Counted from the stretch's first letter, positions 1-10,807 are shown. The stretch: DNA of 45,078 nt from Betaproteobacteria bacterium (GCA_016868055.1 VGHX01000017.1:1-45078), one strand, 5' to 3'. Notes: a model not told the origin generated them from the sequence alone. Numbers and translations: made by a program.

Positions 1-60
1 GCAGACTCAAATACGGAAGGCTCAAATACGGAAGGCTCAAATACGTCAGCTTCAAATCCG
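1..60. repeat. Degenerate 15-bp direct repeat at window start
   Basis: About four tandem copies of a unit near gctcaaatacggaag occur. The middle copies are nearly identical and the last is diverged (cttcaaatccggccg). The array lies downstream of the 3' end of the thioesterase gene and runs to the first base of the window, so its true length is unknown. No gene is visible in it. Confidence 0.7.
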
Positions 61-87
61 GCCGTATTCTTATAGTTACTACTGTTA

Positions 88-501
88 TCAAGCCTTTGGC
101 CAAAGAATCATCTGAGTACAGCGAAACAGCGCAATGGTTTTTCCTGCGGCGCTCACCGTTGCGTCCCACACCTGAGTAGTGCGTCCACGATGTACCGGGC
201 TCGCCTCGCAATCAACCCAGCCGTCACGCGCCGTGCCAAGATGATTACTCTTGATTTCTATGGTGGTGAAACTCGAAGCGCCATCGGGCAGGTGCATCAT
301 GCAACCAAACCCGCAGCAGCTATCAGCTAGCATGATGATCGATGCCGCGTGCAGGAACCCATTGGGTGCGAGATGATGGCGCTGGATAGTAAAGCCCGCT
401 TTGATGCGGCCGTCTTCGGCTGAGACAAATTCGAATCCCAGATGATCGGGCAACGTGCCTGCAAAGACCTGCCGCATTTTTTCCATTACATCGGCTTGCA
501 T
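88..501 (-). CDS. PaaI-family hotdog-fold thioesterase
   Basis: A 137-residue single-domain protein of the PaaI/4-hydroxybenzoyl-CoA thioesterase type, expected to hydrolyse an acyl-CoA or aryl-CoA thioester in the cytoplasm. The family signature is visible at about residues 46-65: Asn-Gly-Phe-Leu-His, then a Leu-Ala-Asp-Ser helix start, with His in place of the more usual HGG. The length is normal. The ATG at 501 has an AAGGA-type ribosome site about 7 bases upstream; a second Met lies five residues in. It points the same way as panC with a 68-base gap, so it may be the last gene of that operon. The substrate cannot be told from sequence. Given the benzoyl-CoA genes elsewhere in the window an aryl-CoA substrate is possible, but that is speculation. 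Confidence 0.8.
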   Translation of the reverse strand: MQADVMEKMRQVFAGTLPDHLGFEFVSAEDGRIKAGFTIQRHHLAPNGFLHAASIIMLADSCCGFGCMMHLPDGASSFTTIEIKSNHLGTARDGWVDCEASPVHRGRTTQVWDATVSAAGKTIALFRCTQMILWPKA

Positions 502-569
502 GTCTTTTTCCTTGTGTATCGCTGGATCAATTGACCGTGCCTCGTTCGCGAGAGGCGCTGATTAGGTGA

Positions 570-1517
<948 letters not shown>

Positions 1518-1578
1518 TCAGTTTCGAAGGTGCCGATGGGTGCCCTTGTGGCGATCATTTCAGATCGGGCGCAGCGCA

Positions 1579-2406
1579 TCAGTTCGGCGAGTATGAGAGA
1601 CGCACATAGATAGGCGCAAATGCCTCGGCCTGCGTGATCTCGATCAGCGTTTCTTTTGCCAGCTCAAGCAATGCGATGAAATTCACCACCACTACCGGCA
1701 CACCCCGCGAGGTTTCGAACAAATCCTGAAACTCAATAAATTTAGCGTTTTGCAGCTTGCGCAAAATTTGCGTCATATGCTCTCGTACAGAAAGCTCTTC
1801 ACGCGTGATGGTATGCCTTTCGGTGAGCTTGGCGCGACGCAGTAAGTCATTCCATGCTGCTTGCAGATCAGCGATCTCGACATCCGGGAAGCGCGTCACC
1901 ACGGTCTGATCGATATATACCTGCGTGCGCACAAAGTCGCGCCCGACTTGTGGCAAGGTGTCGAGCTGAAACGCAGCCAGCTTGATCTGTTCATATTCCA
2001 GCAGCTTTCGCACCAGCTCGGCGCGTGGATCGAGCGCTTCCTGCTCGCCCTCGATCTTTTTAGCGGGCAGCAGCATGCGCGATTTAATCTCTATGAGCAT
2101 CGCCGCCATCAGCAGATAATCGGCGGCGAGCTCAAGATTGCGCTGACGTATATGCTCAATGTACTCCAGGTACTGCAGCGTCACCGCTGCCAGTGGAATA
2201 TCCAGAATATTGAAATTCTGTTTACGGATCAGATACAGCAACAGGTCGAGCGGACCCTCGAAGGCCTCGAGAAAAACCTCAAGTGCATCAGGTGGTATGT
2301 AGAGATCGTTGGGCAGTTTGAATAGCGGTTCGCCGTACAATTTGGCAAACGCTACACCATCAATCACTTCCTGTGATTCGTTGTTGATCTCGGTACTGGT
2401 TTCCAC
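1579..2406 (-). CDS. scpA: Segregation and condensation protein A
   Basis: ScpA is the kleisin subunit that bridges the SMC heads in the bacterial condensin (SMC-ScpA-ScpB) and acts in chromosome compaction and segregation. The 275-residue protein has the typical N-terminal segment (FEGPLDLLLYLIRKQ at about residues 49-63), followed by NILDIPLAAVTLQYLEYI and the LAADYLLMAAMLIEIKSRMLLP helix that contacts SMC. The C-terminal winged-helix part includes a VREHM segment. The start is GTG at 2406, with taagg about 8 bases upstream formed by the stop codon of the preceding DUF3460 gene. That gene ends 9 bases before, so the two are almost certainly co-transcribed. scpB is not in the window. Confidence 0.93.
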   Translation of the reverse strand: METSTEINNESQEVIDGVAFAKLYGEPLFKLPNDLYIPPDALEVFLEAFEGPLDLLLYLIRKQNFNILDIPLAAVTLQYLEYIEHIRQRNLELAADYLLMAAMLIEIKSRMLLPAKKIEGEQEALDPRAELVRKLLEYEQIKLAAFQLDTLPQVGRDFVRTQVYIDQTVVTRFPDVEIADLQAAWNDLLRRAKLTERHTITREELSVREHMTQILRKLQNAKFIEFQDLFETSRGVPVVVVNFIALLELAKETLIEITQAEAFAPIYVRLSYSPN

Positions 2407-2415
2407 GTGATGGCC

Positions 2416-2631
2416 TTACTCGCTTTGGTATACATAGGCCTTTTGCTTGACCCGCGATTCCTGGGTGCGGCGCATTTCTTCCAGATCGATTTTTTGTTTA
2501 TCCCAAAGGCGGGCGCGACCGGCTAGCTGCTCGGCCTCGAGCGTGGGGTGGCTCTTCTTCAGCTCGGTGATAAAGCGGGTGACTTCGGAGACATACGACG
2601 CTTGTTTATTGAACAGTGGCATGGCGGGCAT
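2416..2631 (-). CDS. DUF3460 family small protein
   Basis: A short protein of 71 residues (68 if the second Met, MPLFNKQ, is used, which matches the usual family N-terminus). The body has the features I recognise as DUF3460: a SEVTRFITELKKSHP helix, an AEQLAGRARLWDK segment, and a basic tail rich in Arg, Gln and Lys ending VYQSE. No function is known. It sits between metG and scpA in the same direction, its usual place in Burkholderiales. Neither start has a clear ribosome site. The start and the 5' region lie inside the 51-bp duplication at 2601-2707, so the leader of this gene is present twice; the second upstream copy falls in the metG-DUF3460 gap. Confidence 0.85.
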   Translation of the reverse strand: MPAMPLFNKQASYVSEVTRFITELKKSHPTLEAEQLAGRARLWDKQKIDLEEMRRTQESRVKQKAYVYQSE

Positions 2632-2707
2632 CTAGGGCAATCAAGAGGCCGATTCTCTTGTTTATTGAACAGTGGCATGGCGGGCATCTAGGGCAATCAA
2701 GAGGCCG
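2601..2707. repeat. 51-bp direct duplication at the DUF3460 start
   Basis: Bases 2601-2651 and 2657-2707 are identical. The copies are separated by the five bases attct, and tattct follows the second copy. The duplication covers the first codons and leader of DUF3460 and the gap to metG. Confidence 0.95.
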
Positions 2708-2717
2708 TATTCTACTC

Positions 2718-4802
2718 TCAGCGGATGCGCATGCCGGGCTTGGCGCCAGGCCATGGTTCCAAGATATACAACCCGGGCTCAGCGGACTCATCTTTGGCGC
2801 TGGCGGCCAGCACCATGCCTTCCGAGACCCCGAATTTCATTTTGCGCGGTGCCAGATTGGCAACCATGACGGTCAACTTGCCCTTCAGCTGCTCTGGTTG
2901 ATAGGCTGACTTGATCCCTGAGAAAACATTCCTCAAGCGGCCCTCGCCTACATCCAAGGTAAGCCGAAGCAGTTTGTCGGAGCCATCGACGAATGCGCAG
3001 TCAACAATGTGCGCCACCCGCAGATCAATTTTCAGGAAATCATCGATCTTTATCTCGGTATCGATTGCTTCGATCGATTCAATCGCTTCGTTCGTCATTT
3101 CAGCATTTTCCTCGGCAGGTGCAGCGGGGGGCTCGAACAACGCATCCAGCATCTTTGGTTCAACACGTGTCATCAGGTGCGAGTAGGGATTAACGGCATG
3201 CTGATCTGGCAGCGAGCGGTTGGCATCAGGCCATTGCAAAGGCGCGATGTTAAGCAGCGTTTCGACTTGCGCAGCCAGTGCTGGCAGTACGGGCTTCAGA
3301 TACAGCGTGAGAATGCGGAAAGCCTCCAGTAGCCGCGAGCACACTTCCTGGGTGCGTGCGTTATTCGCCGGGTCTTTGGCGAGCTCCCACGGCTTGTTGG
3401 CATCGACGTAGGCATTCACATGATCGGCCAGTTCCATCACCAGACGCAGCGCCTTGCCATAGTCACGCGCTTCATACAGATTCGCGACCTCGTCGGCCGC
3501 ACCACGCAATGCAGACAAGAAGCTGTCGTCATGGGTTGCCCACGCCATTGATAGCTTGCCGTCGAATTTTTTAGCAATGAAGCCAGCCGCACGGCTGGCA
3601 ATATTGATGTACTTACCGATCAGATCGCTATTAACACGTGCGATGAAATCATCCGGATTGAAGTCGACATCTTCAACCCGCGCGTTCAGCTTGGCCGCGA
3701 TGTAGTAACGCAGCCATTCCGGATTCATGCCAATGTCTAGGTAGCGCAGCGGAGAAATACCGGTGCCGCGCGACTTCGACATTTTTTCACCGCTGACGGT
3801 GATGAAGCCATGCACAAAAACATTGTTCGGCACCTTGAAGTCGGCAAACTTCAGCATCGCCGGCCAAAACAGGGTGTGGAAGTAGGTAATGTCTTTACCG
3901 ATGAAGTGGTACTGCTCGGTCGACGGGTCTGAGAGGAACGCATCAAAGTCACGACCGGTACGAGCGAAATAATTTTTGAGTGAAGCCAGGTAGCCAATCG
4001 GCGCATCCAGCCAGACATAAAAATACTTGCCGGGTGCATCGGGGATCTCGATACCAAAATAGGGCGCATCGCGCGAGATATCCCAATCGCCGAGCCCAGT
4101 ATCGCCTTCAAGCCACTCGCGCGCCTTGTTGGCGACTTCTGGCTGCAGGCGTTGCGAATCGAGCGCCCAAGCACGCAGAAATTCAACGCACTGCGGGTCT
4201 GACAATTTGAAAAAATAATGCTCCGAGCTTTTCATGACCGGCGTAGCACCGGTCAGCGTGGAGTAGGGCTTCTTCAGCTCGGTGGGGGCATAGACTGCAC
4301 TACACACCTCACAGGCATCACCATACTGATCTTGCGCGCCACATTTTGGACATTCACCTTTTATGTAACGATCGGGCAAGAACATATTCTTCACCGGATC
4401 GTAGAACTGATCGATCGTACGTGTGGCGATCAGCCCCTTGTCACGCAGGCGGCGATAGATTTCCTGCGACAGAAAATGATTTTCCGGGCCGTCAGTGCTA
4501 TGCCAGTTGTCGAATGAAATATGGAAGCCATCCAGATAGGCCTTGCGGCCAGCGGCAATATTGGCCACGAAGTCTTGCGGTGTGACCCCCGCTTTTTCAG
4601 CCGCGATCATGATCGGCGCGCCGTGAGCATCATCCGCACACACAAAATGCACCTCATTGCCACGCAGTCGCATGAACCGCACCCAGATGTCTGCCTGGAT
4701 GTATTCCATGATGTGGCCAATGTGGAATGGGCCGTTCGCGTAGGGCAGCGCCGTCGTCACAAACAACTGGCGGGGCGCAGGACGGGCGGCAGTCGTGCTC
4801 AT
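2718..4802 (-). CDS. metG: Methionyl-tRNA synthetase
   Basis: MetG charges tRNA-Met in the cytoplasm. The class I catalytic core shows [11 protein letters not shown] (HIGH at residues 27-30) and GEKMSKSRG (KMSKS at about 340-344). Four cysteines at about 151, 154, 164 and 167 form the zinc knuckle insert. The C-terminal ~110 residues are the dimerising tRNA-binding (EMAPII/Trbp111-like) domain, recognisable from [10 protein letters not shown] and [15 protein letters not shown] chose the ATG at 4802 (MSTTAARP, 694 residues) over the TTG nine bases upstream. No strong ribosome site is seen. It heads the minus-strand run metG-DUF3460-scpA-panC and is divergent from gltX across a 98-base gap that must hold both promoters. 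Confidence 0.97.
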   Translation of the reverse strand: MSTTAARPAPRQLFVTTALPYANGPFHIGHIMEYIQADIWVRFMRLRGNEVHFVCADDAHGAPIMIAAEKAGVTPQDFVANIAAGRKAYLDGFHISFDNWHSTDGPENHFLSQEIYRRLRDKGLIATRTIDQFYDPVKNMFLPDRYIKGECPKCGAQDQYGDACEVCSAVYAPTELKKPYSTLTGATPVMKSSEHYFFKLSDPQCVEFLRAWALDSQRLQPEVANKAREWLEGDTGLGDWDISRDAPYFGIEIPDAPGKYFYVWLDAPIGYLASLKNYFARTGRDFDAFLSDPSTEQYHFIGKDITYFHTLFWPAMLKFADFKVPNNVFVHGFITVSGEKMSKSRGTGISPLRYLDIGMNPEWLRYYIAAKLNARVEDVDFNPDDFIARVNSDLIGKYINIASRAAGFIAKKFDGKLSMAWATHDDSFLSALRGAADEVANLYEARDYGKALRLVMELADHVNAYVDANKPWELAKDPANNARTQEVCSRLLEAFRILTLYLKPVLPALAAQVETLLNIAPLQWPDANRSLPDQHAVNPYSHLMTRVEPKMLDALFEPPAAPAEENAEMTNEAIESIEAIDTEIKIDDFLKIDLRVAHIVDCAFVDGSDKLLRLTLDVGEGRLRNVFSGIKSAYQPEQLKGKLTVMVANLAPRKMKFGVSEGMVLAASAKDESAEPGLYILEPWPGAKPGMRIR

Positions 4803-4900
4803 TGCGTTCAATCTGGCGAAGGGTAAACCGCGATTCTATCAGCGCGGGGCATGGCCGTTGCTGCGGCTAGAATGTCGGCTTTTGCCTTGCGAGCCATTCC

Positions 4901-6295
4901 ATGACTGTCCGTACCCGCTTTGCGCCGAGTCCCACCGGCTATTTGCATCTCGGCGGCGCACGTACTGCGCTGTTTGCTTGGGCCTATGCTCGACGCTTCG
5001 GTGGCACTTTTATTTTGCGTATCGAAGACACCGACCTCGAGCGTTCAACGCCCGAGGCTGTGAAGGCCATCATCGATGGCATGCAATGGCTGGGTTTGCA
5101 GCACGATGAAGGGCCTTTTTATCAGATGCAGCGCATGGATCGCTATCGCGAAGTGATTGCGCAGATGCTGGTTGAAGGAAGCGCGTACCACTGTTACTGC
5201 TCACCGGAGGAAGTCGAGGCGATGCGTACTCGCCAACGCGCGGCAGGCGAGAAGCCTCGTTATGACGGTACCTGGCGACCCGAGCCCGGTAAGGTGTTGC
5301 CGCAAGTGCCTGAGGGTGTGAAGCCGGTGGTGCGATTCCGTAATCCGCTCGATGGCGATGTCAGTTGGGATGACGCGGTCAAGGGCACCATTACGATTTC
5401 CAATCGCGAGCTGGACGATTTGGTGATTGCACGCCCCGATGGCACGCCCACGTACAACTTTTGTGTGGTGGTCGACGATTGGGATATGCGTATCACCCAT
5501 GTGATTCGCGGCGATGACCATGTGAACAACACGCCGAGACAAATCAACATCCTGAAAGCCTTGGGTGCGCAATTGCCGATTTATGGTCATGTACCCATGA
5601 TTCTCGGCGCCGATGGCGAGAAATTATCCAAACGCCATGGCGCGGTCAGCGTGATGGAGTACCCGGTACAAGGCTATCTGCCCGAGGCGATGCTGAATTA
5701 CCTCGCGCGATTGGGCTGGAGCCATGGGGATGATGAGATTTTCAGCATGGCGCAGTTTTGTGAGTGGTTCGATCTCGATCATTTGACGAAATCGCCCGCA
5801 CAGTTCAACCCCGAGAAGCTGGCGTGGTTGAATAATCACTACATCAAGCAAAGCGATAATGCGCGTTTGGCGGCGCTGGCCATGCCGCAGTTGATGCGAG
5901 ATGGTGCCCGCTTGGACAATGCGCCGCCCTTGGAGGATGTGATTGCGCTGTTGAAGGATCGTGCCAACACGGTAAATGAATTGGCAGATGCGATGATGCT
6001 CTTCTACCGCGAGCCGAACCCTGATCCTGCATTGATGGCCCAGCATCTAACCGACGCCGCGCGTGCTGCCCTGACTAGTTTTGCCCAGGCTGCACAGCGC
6101 ATTGATTGGACCAAAGAAGCGATTGCGGGGCTGATCAAGCAGGTGATTACCGATCATTCGATGAAGATGCCGCAGCTGGCGATGCCGCTTCGGCTAGTGG
6201 TCACCGGGCAGCTGCAAACGCCCTCCGTCGATGCGGTCTTGGCTTTGTTTGGTCGGGAGGTGGTGCTGTACCGGTTGGCGCCCCATCTGAAATAG
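4901..6295 (+). CDS. gltX: Glutamyl-tRNA synthetase
   Basis: GltX attaches glutamate to tRNA-Glu, supplying translation and, where the GatCAB or HemA routes are used, tRNA-Gln amidation and haem synthesis. The 464-residue protein shows [13 protein letters not shown] (the HIGH variant, residues 7-19) and EKLSKRHG (KLSKR at 241-245), the classic discriminating pattern of bacterial GluRS. Length is normal. It is followed by tRNA-Ala and tRNA-Glu, so the enzyme and one of its substrates are neighbours, although the tRNA pair has its own promoter. Confidence 0.97.
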   Translation: MTVRTRFAPSPTGYLHLGGARTALFAWAYARRFGGTFILRIEDTDLERSTPEAVKAIIDGMQWLGLQHDEGPFYQMQRMDRYREVIAQMLVEGSAYHCYCSPEEVEAMRTRQRAAGEKPRYDGTWRPEPGKVLPQVPEGVKPVVRFRNPLDGDVSWDDAVKGTITISNRELDDLVIARPDGTPTYNFCVVVDDWDMRITHVIRGDDHVNNTPRQINILKALGAQLPIYGHVPMILGADGEKLSKRHGAVSVMEYPVQGYLPEAMLNYLARLGWSHGDDEIFSMAQFCEWFDLDHLTKSPAQFNPEKLAWLNNHYIKQSDNARLAALAMPQLMRDGARLDNAPPLEDVIALLKDRANTVNELADAMMLFYREPNPDPALMAQHLTDAARAALTSFAQAAQRIDWTKEAIAGLIKQVITDHSMKMPQLAMPLRLVVTGQLQTPSVDAVLALFGREVVLYRLAPHLK

Positions 6296-6308
6296 TTTTC
6301 GCGTCGGA

Positions 6309-6338
6309 TTGTCAGACATTCAAAGAAATGGCTATAAT
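6309..6338 (+). promoter_or_regulatory. Sigma-70 promoter for the tRNA pair
   Basis: TTGTCA at 6309-6314 and TATAAT at 6333-6338 are separated by 18 bases, close to consensus and placed about 20 bases before tRNA-Ala. Transcription should start near 6345. Confidence 0.7.
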
Positions 6339-6356
6339 TGCGGTCCTGCTGCACAC

Positions 6357-6432
<76 letters not shown>

Positions 6433-6487
6433 CTGAGTTTTGGGTACTTCGGCGTGCAGCAAAGGCCATGTAGTCCGGGCAAATTTT

Positions 6488-6563
6488 GTCCCCATCGTCT
6501 AGAGGCCTAGGACATCACCCTTTCACGGTGAGTACCGGGGTTCGAATCCCCGTGGGGACGCCA
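6488..6563 (+). tRNA. tRNA-Glu (TTC anticodon)
   Basis: A 76-base tRNA with encoded CCA at 6561-6563. Acceptor GTCCCCA pairs exactly with TGGGGAC and the discriminator base is G. The anticodon loop CTTTCAC carries TTC, and the T arm is CGGGG/CCCCG around TTCGAAT. It lies 55 bases after tRNA-Ala and is probably on the same transcript. Confidence 0.97.
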
Positions 6564-6570
6564 AGTCAAA

Positions 6571-6602
6571 GGGTCGGTATCTTGCGATACCGATCCTTTT
6601 TG
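6571..6602 (+). terminator. Rho-independent terminator after the tRNA pair
   Basis: GGGTCGGTATC and GATACCGATCC form an 11-bp stem with one G-T pair around loop TTGC, followed by five T residues. It ends the tRNA transcript 8 bases after tRNA-Glu. Confidence 0.88.
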
Positions 6603-6625
6603 TCGCATAGGGTGCTCATCAAAAT

Positions 6626-7057
6626 CTAGAACGGCGGCTTGTACAAGTTGCACTTACCCCGGTACAGCATGCGGCCAGTGCGGGGAGATTTTTGCAGCGC
6701 GGTGATATTGACCTCACCGGTGCCCCGGTTCAGATGGAAATCGATGAACTCGATCATGTCGTCGATCATCAATTTTTTATAAGCGATCGCGCCTTTGATA
6801 TGTGCTTCGCTGACCTTGGTCGCAAAATTTACCCGACCAACCATCGTCAACACGAAGCTAGTCATCTTGGTGGTTTCATCGACTTCGATGGCGAGCGGAT
6901 CAAATTCTGTGGGGTCAGGATTAATCGGAACCCAACTGCCCAGATAGATCGGCATGTAACCACGGCAATTGAACAGCAGCTTGCTGGCATGCGCATAGGA
7001 CCCCGTAAGGCATAGCGCCGTTAACAGAACAACTCGAATCAATAGGGTAATGCGCAT
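6626..7057 (-). CDS. Small exported protein of unknown function
   Basis: 143 residues. The N-terminus has two Arg/Thr residues, a hydrophobic stretch (LLIRVVLLTALCLTGSYA) and an AHA-S cleavage site near residue 25, a standard Sec signal peptide, so the mature protein is probably periplasmic. The mature part has two cysteines, one near its start (LFNCRGY) and one near its end (RGKCNLY), which could form a disulfide. The rest looks beta-rich with no motif I recognise. It lies 13 bases downstream of modC in the same direction, so it may be read from the mod transcript, but nothing links it to molybdate. Function unknown. Confidence 0.6.
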   Translation of the reverse strand: MRITLLIRVVLLTALCLTGSYAHASKLLFNCRGYMPIYLGSWVPINPDPTEFDPLAIEVDETTKMTSFVLTMVGRVNFATKVSEAHIKGAIAYKKLMIDDMIEFIDFHLNRGTGEVNITALQKSPRTGRMLYRGKCNLYKPPF

Positions 7058-7070
7058 CTGGCGTCAATGA

Positions 7071-8135
7071 TTAGCGTGCTAGCGCGACCGATTTTACCTG
7101 TGCCCACACGCTATCGCCTACCTGCAGCGCTAATTCGGCTACTGCGCGCTGGGTGATGCGGGCGAGCAGGGCGGTGCTACCCATGCTGACCCGCACCAGT
7201 GCGAGCCCTGGTTGTTCATCATGACGGATACCATCAATCCGGCCCTGCAGCACATTCTGGATACTGCTCTTGCCAGGCTGCTCCCGCGCCAAGCTGACAT
7301 CGCTGGCAAGAATACGAAGTCGCGCGCGCTCGCCAACCGACATACCCGGATCACGAATCCAGACAGAGCCACCATCAAAATCCAGCCGTGTCAAGTGCCA
7401 GGTAGGCTCAATGCTGCCGACCCGCGATTCAATCACCACGCCCGGTTCATCACCCAGGCGCACCGGCAGATCTAGTCGCGACAAGGTCTCGGCGAGATCT
7501 CCGCTACCGATGACCCGCCCTTCCTCCATTACCACCACATAATGAGCCAAGCGCGCCACCTCGTCGGGCGAGTGCGTCACATACAGTATCGGAATTTGTA
7601 ATGTTGCCTGCAACCGATCGAGATAAGGAAGTATTTCCTGTTTGCGTTTCAGGTCCAGCGCAGCCAATGGCTCATCCATCAGTAACAGCTTGGGATCAAC
7701 CGCGAGCGCGCGCGCGATGGCGACTCGTTGACGTTCACCTCCCGACAAACCATCGGGCTGTCGATCAAGGAGCGATCGAATCCCCAGTAAATCAATAATC
7801 GGATCAGTCGCGACCTTCTGCTGCGTGCCGATACGTTTCATGCCGTATTCCAGGTTGCCTCGTACCGAGAGATGAGGAAACAAGCTCGCTTCCTGAAACA
7901 CATAGCCGAGCGCGCGCTCATGGGTCGGCATGCAGTAGTTTACGTCCTGCCATAGTTGGTCATTCACTGTCAGCGAACCAGCAGCACGCTCCAGCCCGGC
8001 GATACAGCGTAGCAGCGTGGTCTTGCCGCAGCCCGAGGGTCCGAATAGCGCAGTCACACCGCGACCCGGCAACTGCAGGTCGACATTCAGCGCGAAATCA
8101 GCGCGCGTTAGATTGAATTGAAGATGGAGGCTCAT
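7071..8135 (-). CDS. modC: Molybdate ABC transporter ATP-binding protein
   Basis: ModC powers molybdate (and tungstate) uptake through the ModB channel at the inner membrane. In the 354-residue protein the Walker A motif GPSGCGKTT is at residues 32-40, the ABC signature LSGGERQR at about 130-137, and Walker B LLLMDEP soon after. The last ~70 residues form a molybdate-binding MOP/TOBE domain (VRVSMGSTALLARITQRA region), which separates ModC from other ABC ATPases. I chose the ATG at 8135 (MSLHLQF): the longer open frame to 8204 starts inside modB and its N-terminus is not ModC-like. It starts one base after the modB stop, so translation is coupled. Confidence 0.93.
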   Translation of the reverse strand: MSLHLQFNLTRADFALNVDLQLPGRGVTALFGPSGCGKTTLLRCIAGLERAAGSLTVNDQLWQDVNYCMPTHERALGYVFQEASLFPHLSVRGNLEYGMKRIGTQQKVATDPIIDLLGIRSLLDRQPDGLSGGERQRVAIARALAVDPKLLLMDEPLAALDLKRKQEILPYLDRLQATLQIPILYVTHSPDEVARLAHYVVVMEEGRVIGSGDLAETLSRLDLPVRLGDEPGVVIESRVGSIEPTWHLTRLDFDGGSVWIRDPGMSVGERARLRILASDVSLAREQPGKSSIQNVLQGRIDGIRHDEQPGLALVRVSMGSTALLARITQRAVAELALQVGDSVWAQVKSVALAR

Positions 8136-8136
8136 C

Positions 8137-8817
8137 TCAGGGCGTGCTCTGCGATTTCGGGCGCAACAGATGCAGCAGCAGCAGAACAATGAACGAGAAC
8201 CCAATCAGTACGGCAGCCATTGCATGCGCGTGCTCATACTGCATCGCTTCGACATAGTCATAAATCTGAACTGAGGCGACGCGGGTTTCGCCAGCGAGAT
8301 TGCCACCGATCATCAGCACAACACCGAATTCACCGACGGTGTGGGCAAAGCTCATCACGGATGCGGTTAAAAATCCGGGTGACGCCATCGGGACCACGAC
8401 ACTGAAAAATGCGTCGAATGGTGTTGCACGCAAGGTAGCTGCCACCTCTAGTGGACGGCGTCCGATGGCTTCGAAAGCGCTTTGCAGTGGCTGCACCATG
8501 AAAGGTAAAGAGTAGAACACCGATGCGACCACCAACCCCCAAAAGGTGAATGGCAGCAGTCCAAGGCCAAGCGACTCGGTGAGCCGGCCCGCAAAGCCGT
8601 TCGGTCCCATGGCAAGCAAAAGATAAAAACCAAGTACCGTGGGCGGTAGCACTAAGGGTAGTGCGACGACTGCAGCAATCGGCGCTTTCAAGCGCGATCG
8701 GGTGCGAGCAAGCCACCAGGCGATGGGTGTACCCAGTACGAGCAGAATGAGGGTAACCACTGCCGAGACTTTGGCAGTGAGCCACAAGGCCTGTAGCGCT
8801 TCAGGTTCGAGTGTCAT
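8137..8817 (-). CDS. modB: Molybdate ABC transporter permease
   Basis: A 226-residue integral membrane permease with about five or six hydrophobic segments. The cytoplasmic EAA-type loop is visible as RRPLEVAATLRATPFDAFF, the coupling site for ModC. LPLVLPPTVLGFYLL and FWGLVVASVFYSLPFMVQ are typical of ModB. It forms a two-gene unit with modC. The usual first gene, modA (periplasmic binding protein), is missing: upstream comes only a 124-base gap and then the end of fhs. ModA must be elsewhere or the system borrows another binding protein. Confidence 0.92.
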   Translation of the reverse strand: MTLEPEALQALWLTAKVSAVVTLILLVLGTPIAWWLARTRSRLKAPIAAVVALPLVLPPTVLGFYLLLAMGPNGFAGRLTESLGLGLLPFTFWGLVVASVFYSLPFMVQPLQSAFEAIGRRPLEVAATLRATPFDAFFSVVVPMASPGFLTASVMSFAHTVGEFGVVLMIGGNLAGETRVASVQIYDYVEAMQYEHAHAMAAVLIGFSFIVLLLLHLLRPKSQSTP

Positions 8818-8874
8818 GGCCTGATTGTCGCGCGAACCCCGTGAATATCAAAGCAGCGATGGAGTACTGTACTG

Positions 8875-8907
8875 CCCGCTACCACCCTACGTGGGGTGGC
8901 AGCGGGG
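8875..8907. other. Strong inverted repeat between fhs and modB
   Basis: CCCGCT-A-CCACCC and GGGTGG-C-AGCGGG pair around a short loop (tacgtg), giving a long GC-rich hairpin with one A-C mismatch. No T run follows on either strand. It could end fhs transcription, protect an mRNA end, or be a protein site for modBC. The sequence does not decide. Confidence 0.6.
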
Positions 8908-8941
8908 CTGACTGCAAACGATGAGACGATGCTCGGCTGAA

Positions 8942-10612
8942 TCAGAACAGGCCCACGACCTTGCCATGGTCGTCGATATCGATCTTCACGGCGCTGGGTA
9001 CCTTTGGCAGGCCAGGCATCGTCATGATGTCACCGCAGATCATCACGATGAACTGCGCGCCAGCCGCTAATCTGACTTCGCGCACATTGACCACATGACC
9101 GCTTGGTGCACCACGCGAGGTGGCATCGGTACTAAATGATGATTGTGTCTTGGCGACACAGATCGGGTAATGCGCGTAGCCTGCTTCTTCGAACGACTTG
9201 AGTTGCTGCTTGACTTTGGCAGAAGCCGTGACGTCCGATGCACCGTAGATCTTGGTGGCGACTTTCTTCATTTTCTCGAGCAGAGAGTCGCTGTCCTCAT
9301 AGACCAATTTGTGCGAGCCGCTACGCTCTGACAAACGAACCACTTCATGCGCAAGCGCTTCCGCACCAGCACCACCTTTGGCCCAATGCTCGGCCAACAC
9401 CACGTTCACGCCCAGTGCTTTCATGCGTTCCGTTACCAGTGCGATTTCCGCATCGGTATCGGCGGTGAAACGGTTGATCGACACGACGCAGGGCAAACCG
9501 TAGTTATTCGTCACGTTATCGACATGACGCTCGAGATTGACCAAGCCTTTTTTCAGGGCATCCAGGTCTTCGCTGTTCAGTTCTTTGACATCCTTGCCGC
9601 CGTGGTATTTCAGCGCACGGATGGTCGCCACCAGCACACACGCCGAAGGCGTGAGACCGGTTTTGCGGCACTTGATGTCAATGAATTTTTCCGCACCCAG
9701 ATCCGCGCCGAAACCGGCCTCGGTGACAACATACTCGCCCAGCTTGAGCGCGCTTTGTGTCGCGATGACTGAGTTACATCCATGCGCGATGTTGGCGAAC
9801 GGGCCGCCATGCACAAACGCAGGATTGTTCTCCAATGTCTGTACCAGATTCGGTTGCAGCGCGTCTTTCAAGAGCACTGTCATCGCGCCATGGGCGTTGA
9901 GGTCACGCGCATGAACCGGCTTTTGATCACGGGTGTAGCCGATGACAATATCGCCGAGTCGCTGCTTTAGATCCTGCACTGAGGTGGCAAGGCAGAAAAT
10001 CGCCATCACCTCGGAGGCCACCACGATGTCGAATCCATCCTGCCGTACGAAACCGTTGGCGGTGCCGCCGATGCCAACAATAATGTCGCGCAGCGCGCGG
10101 TCATTCATATCAACGACCCGCTTCCAGGTAATACGACGCGGATCAATATCGAGTGTATTGCCGTGATTGATATGGTTGTCGATCATCGCTGCCAACAAAT
10201 TATTGGCAAGCGCAATTGCGGAGAAATCACCGGTGAAGTGCAGATTGATATCTTCCATCGGCACGATTTGCGCATGGCCACCGCCGGCTGCGCCACCTTT
10301 CACGCCAAATACCGGACCGAGTGAAGGTTCACGTAAACAGATCACAGCCTTCTTACCGATTTTGTTGAGTGCATCACCCAGACCAACGGTTGTCGTGGTC
10401 TTGCCTTCACCCGCAGGCGTCGGGCTGATCGCGGTCACTAAAACTAATTTGCCATTCGGGCGGTTCTTCAGTGTCTCGAGGTAGCTGAGTGACACCTTGC
10501 CTTTGTAGTGGCCGTAGGGCTCGATTGCGTCCTCAGGAATACCCAGTCCGGCGGCGACATCGATCACCTTGTTCATTTTTGCCTTTTGAGCAATTTCGAT
10601 ATCGCTTTCCAT
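8942..10612 (-). CDS. fhs: Formate--tetrahydrofolate ligase
   Basis: Fhs makes 10-formyl-tetrahydrofolate from formate, ATP and tetrahydrofolate in one-carbon metabolism. The 556-residue protein contains the ATP loop [12 protein letters not shown] at residues 65-76, the family segment [21 protein letters not shown] after it, and [10 protein letters not shown]. It ends with the usual [12 protein letters not shown] and VGLF tail. The start is ATG 10612 (MESDIEIAQ), with GGAG about 6 bases upstream; the open frame extends 47 codons further but that part is low-complexity, Arg/Ser-rich and not family-like. Free formate use alongside glycine/serine metabolism is possible. It is divergent from the aminotransferase gene. 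Confidence 0.96.
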   Translation of the reverse strand: MESDIEIAQKAKMNKVIDVAAGLGIPEDAIEPYGHYKGKVSLSYLETLKNRPNGKLVLVTAISPTPAGEGKTTTTVGLGDALNKIGKKAVICLREPSLGPVFGVKGGAAGGGHAQIVPMEDINLHFTGDFSAIALANNLLAAMIDNHINHGNTLDIDPRRITWKRVVDMNDRALRDIIVGIGGTANGFVRQDGFDIVVASEVMAIFCLATSVQDLKQRLGDIVIGYTRDQKPVHARDLNAHGAMTVLLKDALQPNLVQTLENNPAFVHGGPFANIAHGCNSVIATQSALKLGEYVVTEAGFGADLGAEKFIDIKCRKTGLTPSACVLVATIRALKYHGGKDVKELNSEDLDALKKGLVNLERHVDNVTNNYGLPCVVSINRFTADTDAEIALVTERMKALGVNVVLAEHWAKGGAGAEALAHEVVRLSERSGSHKLVYEDSDSLLEKMKKVATKIYGASDVTASAKVKQQLKSFEEAGYAHYPICVAKTQSSFSTDATSRGAPSGHVVNVREVRLAAGAQFIVMICGDIMTMPGLPKVPSAVKIDIDDHGKVVGLF

Positions 10613-10807
10613 ATGTCTCCAATAATGTTTTGTCGTAGGGGGCTGAATTCTAAAGCGAGTTGCGGAAGCGCGCGCAGATGTTTTTCGTCGTATTCCTGCG
10701 GATTTGCTAGGGGTGGGTCCGATTCGTGTGAGCAGGTCTGATAAACTTCGCATCTATTTGCAGCTTTGCAAACACGATTTCATAATTACTTTGCTAACAG
10801 GATAGTC

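Noticed and set aside
8330-8785. Minus-strand open frame of 151 codons inside modB
   Set aside because: It is a shifted frame of modB with Arg/His/Cys-rich composition; modB itself is clear.
8875-8907. Molybdenum-cofactor riboswitch before modB
   Set aside because: There is a single hairpin and none of the multi-stem layout expected of that riboswitch, so I recorded it only as an inverted repeat.
9347-9772. Plus-strand open frame of 141 codons over fhs
   Set aside because: Antisense shadow of a highly conserved gene; no start signals.
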